From Paracamarosporium sp. OC-R06-R3 (lineage: Eukaryota; Ascomycota; Dothideomycetes; Pleosporales; Didymosphaeriaceae), in NCBI GenBank assembly GCA_019828545.1, contig JACVRA010000311.1, forward strand, positions 1,771 to 12,765: 10,995 nucleotides of DNA, read 5' to 3'. The first letter of the stretch is position 1. The number at the start of each line of letters is the position of its first letter. Positions 1-8,466 of this stretch are shown piece after piece. The position numbers and the translations under genes are program-made. The notes below the pieces were generated by a model. It was not told the DNA's origin and searched no databases. It saw only the letters and a program-made list of their open reading frames with translations.

Positions 1-114
1 AGCTAAGAGCTGGCTATATAGGTAGACCTAATCTACGTTGCCAAGATCCTACTCGTTTAAGCTCCTAACGATTATAGCCCAACTAAGCCCCTAAGGCTTA
101 ATATAATTAGTTAG

Positions 115-2146
115 TCCCCAGTCTTATTATAAGATAATTATAAAATTTATAATAAAGAGTTACTAATAATTATATACTATTTTAAATAGTAGAAATTTAA
201 ACTAAAAGGTACTACCTTTTTAATTAAAGTACTTAGTAATTATAAAAATCTATAATATTTTACTATAATAAAGTAATTAAGTTATTACTAAGTTAAATAA
301 TTAGAGTACCTATTTTACTTCTAGTTTATAATTACCTATTACCTTAGTAAATAAGGTAAAAAACTAAATATACTTATATAATAATTATAAAATATTATAG
401 TATAAAAAGAAGTTAAAATAGTATATAATTAAATATTACTATATTTTAAGCTCTTTAATTTAGCTATAAACGTATACCTAATAGAAATAGATTACTTAAT
501 TAAATAAATTATTAATAATAAGTATTTAAAAAATAAGTTAATTAATAAGATACTTAAGCTACTATATAGTAGAGCTTATAGATTTAAAAAGATTATACTA
601 AATAAGTATAAAATTAAAGATAATTATATATATTATTATAACTATATAATAATATTTAATTATAATAAGTTAAAGATTAAACTCCTTTACTATATTTATA
701 ACTCTCTAGTAGGTGGCTACTTAAGTAAAGGTAAAATATTTAAAATCTTATAAAGAAAATACTACTAGTTTAAAATATTTAAAATTATAAAATAATATAT
801 AGTCTACTACTATATCTATTAAAAAATAAAGGCATTTTAAGATAAATATTACGGCCTATTAAAACCTTTATTTATTATAGAGTAATATTAATAATATATT
901 TTTATAAACTTTATAATTAATCTATTAGAGTTAAAAGGGTATAAAAATATTATAGTAGTAGTTAATAAGCTAAGTAAATATTAATATTTAATATCTTATA
1001 AAAATATTATTATACTAAAGACTATATAACTATTTTTATAATATATATAGGCTAATTAAAAATTACTTATAATAATAGTATTAAATAAAGATATATAGTT
1101 TATATTAGTATTTTAAATAGAGCTATATAGTTAATTAAAGATAATAATACTACTATCCTTAATATACTACTTAAAAATAGATAAATAAATAAAAAATATT
1201 AATATAGCTATAAAGTAAGTATTATAAGTATATATAAACTATACTTAAGATAACTAAGTATAATAGCTACCTATAGTATAGTTTAAAGTTAATAATATAA
1301 TTTTAAAGTTAATTTAAGTATCTTCTTTTTTAATCTACTAGGGCTAAAATTCTTATATAGAGTTTAAGCTACTTAATAGAAATATACTATTAAAATATAA
1401 ATAAAGACTTAATACTACTATAGTTAATTATATAGTTAAGAAAATAAAAGATATTATAAATTTTATATAAAAAGAGTTAATTTAGGTATAATTATTATAT
1501 TAGGAATACGTAAATTAAATATAATAGCTAATACCTACCTATTAAATAGATAATTATATATACCTAAATACTAAGAACTTTAAGACTTAATACTAATTAA
1601 AAAAGTTAAATTAAAAGAATATTAATTTATATAGAATTACTATAGTAGTCTCCTTATATATATAATAAAGCCTAAAACTTAATTTTAATAATTTAACTTT
1701 AAGCCCTAACTAAGTATAATTATTAGAGGCTTAAATAAGTAAAATTTTAATAATATAGCTTTAGTTAACCTATATAGCCAGCTTTTAGCTATAAATAAAT
1801 TTAGTAGCTTTTTAGTATTCTTTTATACTAAGCCTATAAGTAAATTAATTAATCTTTAGTTTACCTCTTATTATACACTTTTATATACCTCTACTTAGAG
1901 TACTTAAGCATAGACCTTTTAATTACCTATACTAATATAATATACCTATAGATTAAAGTTACTAAATATAATAAAAATATATTTTATATTTTATATAAAC
2001 CTACTCTACCTAGTAGAGCTAGAGAATACCTATTTACTAAAGTAATAAGTAAATCTACTAGATTTAGTAGTAATTAACTTAAAGCTAGAGTACTACGTAA
2101 AGAGGATAATTAACCTACGCTTTAATAAAAGGAGAAGGAGACACGA
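115..2146 (+). mobile_element. RIP-degraded Ty3/gypsy retrotransposon pol fragment
   Basis: Once read through its stop codons, frame 1 of the + strand shows gypsy pol domains in normal order. RNase H is at about 133-370: an IYNKELL-like motif, then SNYKNL where the family has SDHKNL, then a degraded YRPGK-type motif. An H2C2-type zinc-binding domain lies at about 676-840. The integrase core covers about 895-1290, with INLLELKGYKNIIVVVNKLS readable at 904-963. The start of the integrase C-terminal (GPY/F-like) domain is at about 1549-1650. All recognised segments share one frame, so decay was by substitution without net indels. The catalytic positions are changed: RNase H Asp to Asn (238-240); integrase Asp to Asn (907-909), Asp to Asn (1084-1086) and Glu to Lys (1192-1194). 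Reverse transcriptase, protease and gag are absent, so the fragment is truncated on the left. No clear chromodomain or 3' LTR was found after about 1650; a purine-rich stretch at 2129-2141 could be its polypurine tract. Confidence 0.9.
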
Positions 2147-2790
2147 ATACCTAGTTAAGTAGACTAGGTACAATGATTTAACTTAAGAACTAACAACTAT
2201 ATCGGCGCAGGCAGTCAAAGCTCCGGATTCAGTGTGACTCGGTGCAGAGGCATATGGGAGTGCATGTAGAGAAATAACCTTGGATGAATTGAATACTTAT
2301 AGGCCTAGTACGAAAGAATACCAAAAAGCTACCGAATCTACTAGGAGCCCCCTATCCTATATATACTCTCTACCTACCAGCCGTTATCGTTAAAGCAGCC
2401 TTAAGGGATTGCAAGAAGGATTAATTAGCTAACCCCATTAAGGATTATCTAATCCTAATCTGGCTAGAATCTTGGCGCCGCGAGATCCTGACCTGATCCG
2501 TATCGGAGGCATAACGGTGTTGTGTTTTAGTCCTTCTAATAGGAGTCTGATTTGGATTAGAGTCGGCGCAGCGCTCCTCACAGCCCTCGTCTCCGACGCA
2601 TCCAAGATCCATGTGGCTTAAATGTTCCGTGCGCCTCGTCACAACAACTAAGTTTACGGACTCTACTGCAGCAGAGGCGTACTATAGAGATTACCTAGAG
2701 ATAGAGGACCTAAACGGACCTATAGAGGCCTAGATGTCCGTAATAACTATAAACTAGAGATGCTATAGATCCTCGTAAGCTCGGATCCTA
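2147..2790. other. GC-normal repeat debris, no gene seen
   Basis: Base composition jumps at about 2150 from extreme AT to roughly balanced, but no spliced gene or conserved domain is readable on either strand. The only ORF of any size (2445-2642, - strand, 65 codons) is rich in Arg, Gln, Ser and Asp, has no recognisable motif and no splice context, and is probably chance. The stretch at 2640-2790 is rich in CTAG, TATAGAG and CCTAGAG words, which suggests moderate RIP. It runs into a purine-rich tract just before a probable LTR, so it may be the 3' end of the internal region of a second retroelement. The family cannot be named from sequence alone. Confidence 0.4.
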
Positions 2791-2851
2791 GTGGAGGGGG
2801 AAGGATGTACTGTTACGGTAACCCCTCTAGCCAATTACCATAATAGATAAG

Positions 2852-2874
2852 ACGTACTGTCGACGACAGTACGT
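2852..2874. repeat. 23-bp near-perfect palindrome inside the putative LTR
   Basis: The arms ACGTACTGTCG and CGACAGTACGT are perfect 11-base inverted repeats around a single A at 2863. Two direct copies of TGGCCACCTCRACGA follow immediately (starting at about 2876 and 2893). This may be structured LTR U3 sequence; no protein-binding role can be assigned from the sequence. Confidence 0.8.
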
Positions 2875-2972
2875 TGGCCACCTCGACGACGCTGGCCACC
2901 TCAACGATATAAGCTACCTTGACGGAGCTAGTCTACTAGAGGCTAGCTCCTAACTAAGCGATTAATAGATCT

Positions 2973-3015
2973 ACGCTGGATAGGAGGTAAAGAACCTTTC
3001 CTCCTTATCCAACGT
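2973..3015. repeat. Long imperfect hairpin in the putative LTR
   Basis: The arms at 2973-2992 and 2995-3015 are about 20 bases each and pair over most of their length around a 2-base loop. Cores are GGATAGGAGG on the left and CCTCCTTATCC on the right. A smaller inverted pair, GGAGCTAG/CTAGCTCC, lies just upstream at 2924-2931 and 2943-2950. Confidence 0.75.
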
Positions 3016-3114
3016 CTTGTACTGGTACTATACCAACACGTAGATACCGAACGTAGCACTATCAACCCAGCTTATAAAGCTAGGACTTCTCTGCTCGTTG
3101 CTCTCGTGACAAGG

Positions 3115-3146
3115 GTGGCGCATCACGCGAAGTGGCGCATCACGCG
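3115..3146. repeat. Direct repeat, two 15-bp copies
   Basis: GTGGCGCATCACGCG occurs at 3115-3129 and again, identical, at 3132-3146, separated by AA. It starts a few bases after the putative LTR end. No function is evident. Confidence 0.85.
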
Positions 3147-3534
3147 CACGGACACGGTATGTGAGCTTAGGCGAGAACAGGAAACAAACAAGGGCAGACA
3201 CACGCGCGATTCCTAAACGAGATACAGGAGACCACCTACACTGCAGCCCCAGGGAGATAGGCTAAAGTTTAGTCCTATAATTTCTGGTAATATTGTCAGA
3301 TAGTAGGTAGCTATTCAGATAGAACGAGCGTGGGATAGGCAACCAACCTGCCAAGAAATGGTGCAGGGGCCTCCCACCTCGTCTCAGATAAGGCGCCACT
3401 GGCCAAAAAACCCTGAACACAGAACGAACCCGATCAATCCAATCAGTTCACCATCTCAGATCATCGAATATACGTGTGAATCTAACAAATATATTCTAGG
3501 ATCATCTTACTATCTGAGCGCTAGCTATAATCTT
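3147..3534. other. Non-coding stretch downstream of the amine oxidase gene
   Basis: This is the 3' flank of the - strand amine oxidase gene plus unassigned sequence. The open frame at 3358-3657 on the + strand overlaps the last amine oxidase exon antisense and has no motif, so it is a shadow. No canonical AATAAA polyadenylation signal was seen on the - strand just past the stop. Confidence 0.5.
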
Positions 3535-5270
3535 CTAACTAAACAACTCAACGTACTGCACATTCGAGTGCAAAGGAATCACGAAACGCGAAAGTATGGA
3601 AGAAATGTTAGACTTTGCCGCCTTGAAGTTCTGGACTCCATTGGGAGTCAAGCCTAGGGCCGACTGACGCTCCTCCTCTTGCGGCAAAGCTTTCGGTCCC
3701 AAAGCTGGTATGTCCTCCTGAAGAATCTGTCTGACGGCGGTAAGCGTGGAATTCAAAGCTCCCGCAATCCAAGTGTGACTGATCACCGATACAGTCAGCC
3801 GAGGTGCTTGTGACACATCACTACAACCACTTACTGTTTGGACAGATGTTCACCGGCGAAGTGGATATTTCCTTCCGGAGCCTTCGCTATCTCGTAGAAA
3901 CGCGAGAACTGCCCGGGAAGGAACATCGCGTCGCCGCCGCAAAACTCGTTAGACCAAAGCACATCAAACGCTTCCATGAACAGGTCGTGAACGTCGACGC
4001 TCTCATTAGCAAAGAACTTGGTGAGGTCGTGCAAGCAGATCTGGACACGCTCTTCTCGGCTGAATGAGCCCCACTTCAACGCATCAGACATCCAACAATA
4101 GAGGAGTAAGACTCCCGAACCATCATGGCCTATGTGGTCTGATGGATAGACGATCCATCGAAAGCGGAGGTCCGTGGTGCTAACCTTGTGGTCAAACAAC
4201 GTTCGACATGCGACATAAAGTGCTCACCTTTGACCACCAAAAGAGGGTTCTGGTAAATGCTCCCAGAACCGCGTCCGGAAGTGCAGACCCATCTTATACA
4301 AAGGCTCGAACCAGCTCCCACGCAACGATTGCTCCTTCATGAACGACCATGTCGGACGTTGCCAGATACTGTGCATCGCCGCTGTTGGTATAGCCAAGAG
4401 AACTTTGTCGAAGGCACAGGTATGGCCAACCTGTCCCGATATGCCGAGTTCAACCTTGCCGTCGGATCTCTCTGATATGCTACGTACGGGTGAGTTCACA
4501 CGGATATTCTTGGTTCCAACCAAATGTACACAGGCCTGGATCAAATTGGACATGCCCCCTTCCACCGTACTCCATTGCTGCGTATCGAAGTCGAGATTCT
4601 GCATGATGAGCTCTGTGAAGCTGAGATCGTACTGGTTGGTCTGTGAATATAAGGGAACGAGGTCAGCTTCAGTCCATCGACATTGCGTATGCCGACTTCT
4701 TACCTGGCTGTTCATGAGTTCGACATACTCAATTACTTCATGGGGCCATCCTTTCACTGTCCGAAGATAATTCCGGAAAGAGTACTCATCATACTCCAGA
4801 ATCTTCTGGAATCCGCTCTCAAAGTCCGCGCGTAGCAAATCCAGCCAAGGACTAACAACCTCAAGCAGGAGGGTCCTAGCAGATTTCCCGTGATATTCTG
4901 TGGGAATGTTCAATATTTGCCCCCAGCATGGATCGTCGAAGTCAAGTTTTCGGCCTTCTATGAACGCTTTGTTGTTCTGATGCTCCAAGATATATGGAAT
5001 CAGGTTGACCTTCAACGCGGGAGGATTGTGAGCATTCAAGAACTTGATTAGGGAGAACAGGTCTTCGTGGAGTGCGGAACGCGGGATTCGCATCGCACCG
5101 GCCTCAAAATAGACGTCTCGTCCGTTCGCTCCTCTGCCAAATCGGTGCGTATAAATACGTCCACCAAGACGTCCGGAAGCTTCAAACAGGGTAACATCAT
5201 GACCTTCTCGGCGCAGGAGTAGCGCAGCGCTGAGGCCAGAGATACCGCCTCCCACGATTCCGATATGCAT
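3535..5270 (-). CDS. FAD-dependent amine oxidase (L-amino-acid/monoamine oxidase family)
   Basis: Four exons (5270-4704, 4640-4228, 4179-3835, 3778-3535) encode 522 residues. The introns are 63, 48 and 56 bases with GTAAGA/GTGAGC/GTAAGT donors and AG acceptors, and all junctions are in frame. The start is the ATG in a CACCATG context, five residues before the Rossmann motif. Family features seen: GGGISG at residues 7-12 with Glu30 (FAD ribose), RLGGRI at 34-39, a VEGGM motif in exon 2, a PGQFSRF motif in exon 3, and the C-terminal FAD motif FAGEHL (434-439) continuing HHTWIAGAL across the last splice. By family knowledge such enzymes oxidise an amine or amino acid with O2, giving imine/keto acid, ammonia and H2O2. 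The substrate is not predictable here. There is no secretion signal ahead of the FAD motif, so it is probably cytosolic. No disabling mutation was seen. It is divergent from the MFS pseudogene and could share a promoter with it. Confidence 0.93.
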
Positions 5271-5869
5271 GGTGAAAACAATAACTGAGAAGACTTAAGG
5301 GTAAAAAGAGATGACGATTTAGGTTGTAGGTAGTAATGAATGCTCTCCCGACCTGCCAAGCATCTGGTCATAAATACATCTTCTAAGAAGACCCGAATCC
5401 CGCTGACGGGATGTCTGCATCAAGGCCTTATCATCTGAAAGGGGTCTTATAAGGGTCCTAGATACGCGTATTAAGTAGGTAGGTAGAGAGAGGCCTAAAT
5501 AGTACATAGTCGGCTAGATAAAGCGAGCTCCGACGCTAGCTTCTAGTTTGTACTAGCGCCGGCGCCGGACTCTTACTCTGTCTGCATTGTAGGGTATCCT
5601 TTCTCGGTCTGCACATGCACAACTCACCCGGGCACTGCAGCACTAATGCATGCCGGGTTCCGGTACTTTTTTTTTTGAAATGTTGGCCAAATCCTCACCA
5701 GTCACGCGCTGTACAAGCTGAAAGCCACGAAAGCCACGAAACCCACTGTCGATGTAACTCATCATGATTTGAGCCTAGCACACCCGCAAATACTTAGACC
5801 GGTTAACGCTGACAGGCGCGCCATGTTCTAGCCGTGTTTCGTTCATTTCCTCTGCCCGTAAAGGAAACT
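5271..5869. promoter_or_regulatory. Divergent promoter region, amine oxidase / MFS transporter
   Basis: About 600 bases separate the two divergent starts. Seen here: a TATA-like element for the amine oxidase read on the - strand (complement of 5369-5376, about 100 bases before its ATG); a pyrimidine-rich leader next to that start; a CGG-N3-CCG site at 5654-5662, the type bound by Zn2Cys6 fungal regulators; a GC palindrome CCGGCGCCGG at 5559-5568; a poly(T) run near 5667; and three 9-base tandem repeats at 5720-5746. A two-codon upstream reading frame (ATG TTC TAG, 5823-5831) lies 38 bases before the chosen MFS start. Regulation by a cluster-specific factor is inference. Confidence 0.55.
5720..5746. 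repeat. Three 9-bp tandem repeats in the divergent promoter
   Basis: Consecutive GAAAGCCAC, GAAAGCCAC and GAAACCCAC units, the third with one mismatch. They lie between the poly(T) run and the MFS start and are candidate transcription-factor sites. Confidence 0.8.
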
Positions 5870-7576
5870 ATGTCAGAGTGCAGCCAACTCCTTCGCTCAC
5901 CACATCACACCTATTCTCATCATCCTTTGTTGTCCCATGCATCATGGCCCCGAAAGTACCCTTCCTCCCTCCGTCAATCATGGACCAGAGGGGAAGGTAG
6001 TGCTCCAAGATCAATCTTGCAGTGTGACTTCTCCCAGATTAAGCTCGACCCTGAGGAGAACCCATTCAACTGGCACGCCCAAAAGAAGTGGATGGCGACG
6101 ATAGCCATCGTCCTCATGTCGGCGAATATTACGTTTTGCTCGAGTATCCACACCGCGGCAATTCCGGGTGTGAGCAGGACATTTGCATGTTTCCCGAACG
6201 TAGCAACGCTAGGACTAACGACATTCCTAGTAGGATATGCCTCAGACCCGATGCTATTCGCAACGCTCTCAGAAGCCTTGGGAAGAGAGGTTGTTTTCCG
6301 CATCACTATGTTCCTCTTCTTCTGCTTCAACATCAGCTATGCACTATCGCCCAATCTTCCTTCTCTCTTGGCACTTCGGTTTTTCAGTGGTTTCTTTGGG
6401 TCACCCGTTGGTAAGTAATCTGCCTGTCGATAGAAATGTTAAATATCCTGACGCATCGGGCAGTGACCAACAGCGGCGATGCTTAGCAGATATCTAGCCC
6501 CAAAGCCATCGTTCAGTTCCCTTCGCACTCTTCACAACGGGTAGTTCCCTAGGTCCGGTCCTAGGGCCAGTGGCAGGAGGATTCATCTCGCAGGTAATCA
6601 ATGCATCCATGTCACACCACTAATCACGCCATCGACTAACAAAGCATTGCAAAACACTTGAATTGGAGATGGTAAGCTTTCACTGTTTGGCTAAGGTCTA
6701 GATATGAGTTTACTGATGCACTGGAGGCTTTATTGGGTCGTTACCATCATTTCCGCAGTCGTGTATACGGCCATACTCTACTTTCTCCCTGAGACATACA
6801 CAACAATCCTGCTCCATCGTAAGATGGCAAAGGCAGGCATCAAGCCCCCACCACGATTCTTCAAAGAGCAATACTCCACCAATCTAACCCGACCATGGCT
6901 CATGCTCTTCACGGAGCCCATGTTATTCGTTCTAGGCCTTTACTCAGTATTCGTCTGGGGTATCCTGTATCCCGACTTCACCGCCTACCTAGTAGTCTTT
7001 CGGCAGACGCGTCATTGGAGTGAGGGCACTGCGGACCTAACATTTCTGGGTATCGAACTTGGCATGGCGATCGCACCCGCGAGCTCACCATGGATCAACG
7101 ATATCTATGGCATATGGGTCAAGAAGCTTGGGGGGCCCGAAGCCAGAGGCGCGACTCCCACATCTCATCATGATAGCGTGGTTCATCCCCGCGGCACTTT
7201 TATGGTTCGGATGGACGGCAAACCCGCCTACCCACTAGAATGTATGCATTCTTGCTGGAACACCCTTCCCTTCGGCATCCGTTTTGTCACGCTGTTCCTG
7301 GGAACCAACGCGTATCTAACCGACTGCTACGGGCGTTTCCCCGCAAGTGTCCTGGCTGCTAATGCCGTAATTCGGTCTTTGTTTACGGCTGGTTTCCAAC
7401 TGTTTGCGCGGCAAATGTATGTCACGATGGGGACACCGTGGGCTAGTAGTACGCTGGGATTCCTCGCCTTGGTTATGGCGCCTGTGCCGTGGCTGTTCTA
7501 TCGGTTCGGCCCGAGGATCAGAGCCAATCACCTGTGGACGGTGGAGTTGGAGGAGGCCGGGAAGGAATGGGGCTAG
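5870..7576 (+). pseudogene. MFS drug:H+ antiporter-type transporter, broken
   Basis: The remnant has four exons: 5870-6410, 6464-6593, about 6645-6671 and 6727-7576. The ancestral product was a roughly 12-TM major facilitator, probably a plasma-membrane exporter. Exon 1 has the family N-terminus (DPEENPFNW), TM1-TM4, the LSEALGRE loop and SGFFGSP. Exon 2 has TM5 (GPVLGPVAGGFIS). Exon 4 has TM6 onward, ending in FYRFGPRIRA. Lesions: (a) after TNSGDA one base appears lost near 6481-6484, giving TAG at 6484-6486; (b) in the restored frame a conserved aromatic codon is TAG at 6495-6497; (c) exon 3 (HLNWRW) is one base out of phase with the only obvious acceptor; (d) six Gs at 7130-7135 where five fit the family frame; (e) TAG at 7236-7238 in that frame; (f) a CCCTT duplication at 7263-7272. 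The ATG at 6704 lies inside the third intron (6672-6726) and is not a real start. The start is the ATG at 5870; a GTG at 5834 is unlikely in a fungus. Confidence 0.85.
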
Positions 7577-8347
7577 TTGCAGGGGCGTCTTGGATATGGA
7601 TCGGTCGTTGGAGTGTGGGAGACGTGCCAGGAATGCTGCATCATATCAGGCTCTGGGGGCGTGGAGACAAGCTGTACCACCGGGTCAGCCAGGCCGCCTT
7701 CCCCCCTGAAGTTGCAGTGATATTTAGCGTACGCACTAAAGTCCAAAGTCCGGGGGTATGAGTATGAGGTGTTCGCTAATCTCGGAGGTCTACCTTGATA
7801 TGATATATCATCTCGACAACGTGTACATAGATCTGCACAAATTGGCACAAAAGCACGCCATCACCGAACCTCAGCTAAAAGCACTTGCTCAGAGTAAGCC
7901 ACTGGACATCTTATATACTTATGCGGCAGGAGCTAGTTAAGTTCATGCAGCCGTGTTAGGGATGCATACCAGATAGTACGGGAACCAACCGCACAATCTA
8001 ACAGGGGTCCGATAAACTACACGTTAACGTCGGATGCCGTTATGAACAAGTCTCGGACCGAAAACATCAAGGGTTGGTAAGTGCATAAGGCACTGAGTTT
8101 GATGAGTATGTTGTGTCGGTCGGTATCCGTATTATGTATGCCGCATGCCGAATTCCCCAGTTTGAAGTGTAAGCTCAGTACTACGACAGCATTGAAGCTG
8201 AACAGTAGTGTAAACAAGGCACTAAAATTGTACGCTAGGTGCTTTTTATACTTTAATAATCTGACCATGGGTAACTTTCTAGACCATAAGTTTGGTCCAT
8301 CCACTAGCGAATAAGGGAATACCGAGCGGTTGAGATGAGAGCTCTTC
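7577..8347. other. Intergenic region with possible decayed coding traces
   Basis: No intact gene was found. A + strand frame at 7758-7940 (60 codons, ending ILYTYAAGAS) looks protein-like in its second half. A frame running about 7937-8233 also reads protein-like between several stops. They may be pieces of one dead gene in shifted frames, but no family is recognised. The region also has a hairpin around GCGTACGC (arms TTTAG/CTAAA, about 7721-7740) and a CGG-N3-CCG site at 8121-8129, about 340 bases before the dioxygenase start. The other open frames here (8017-8304 -, 8081-8314 +) overlap each other and carry no motif. Confidence 0.4.
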
Positions 8348-8466
8348 GTATAAAAAGCATCTGTATCACCTCGTTAGTCGCGATCATCCAGCATCCAAAG
8401 CATCAACCTCCACCCACAAAGTCAAACTGTCTTTCCGAAGCATCTTGCAAATCACTCTTCTAAAAA
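8348..8466 (+). promoter_or_regulatory. Core promoter and 5' leader of the dioxygenase gene
   Basis: GTATAAAAAG at 8348-8357 is a good TATA box about 110 bases before the ATG. It is followed by a C/A-rich, pyrimidine-patched leader typical of expressed fungal genes, and the start context is TAAAAAATGCC. Transcription would start roughly 30-60 bases past the TATA; that position is inferred. Confidence 0.6.

Larger units (their letters stand above)
2791..3111 (+). repeat. Probable polypurine tract plus LTR of a retroelement
   Basis: A purine-rich run at 2791-2805 (GTGGAGGGGGAAGGA) lies six bases before TGTTACGG at 2811. A matching inverted end, TCGTGACA, finishes at 3111. TG...CA ends with a TGTYACG inverted repeat bound an LTR of about 301 bp. 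A TATA-like CTTATAAAG sits at 3071-3079, about 35 bases from the right end, as expected for an LTR promoter. The polypurine tract on the left implies a 3' LTR or solo remnant in + orientation. No matching target-site duplication is visible and the second LTR copy is not in the window, so the boundaries are inferred from end motifs only. Confidence 0.45.

Noticed and set aside
2455..2500. TGGCGCCG near 2473 as a retroelement primer-binding site
   Set aside because: No LTR end adjoins it and the match is too short to support the call.
2445..2642. 65-codon minus-strand ORF
   Set aside because: It has biased composition, no motif, repeat-debris context and no promoter or splice support.
3804..4770. 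Open frames on the + strand opposite the amine oxidase
   Set aside because: They are antisense shadows of its exons with no motifs of their own.
4224..5270. Amine oxidase truncated at 4224
   Set aside because: The apparent stop lies in a 48-base intron (4180-4227). Splicing restores the frame and the full C-terminal FAD motif.
6704..7576. A 290-codon MFS gene starting at the ATG at 6704
   Set aside because: The first residues are intronic: GTAAGC at 6672, a branch-like CTGAT, and GGAG at 6726 joining to Leu-Tyr-Trp give the family sequence. The frame is the last exon of a longer broken gene.
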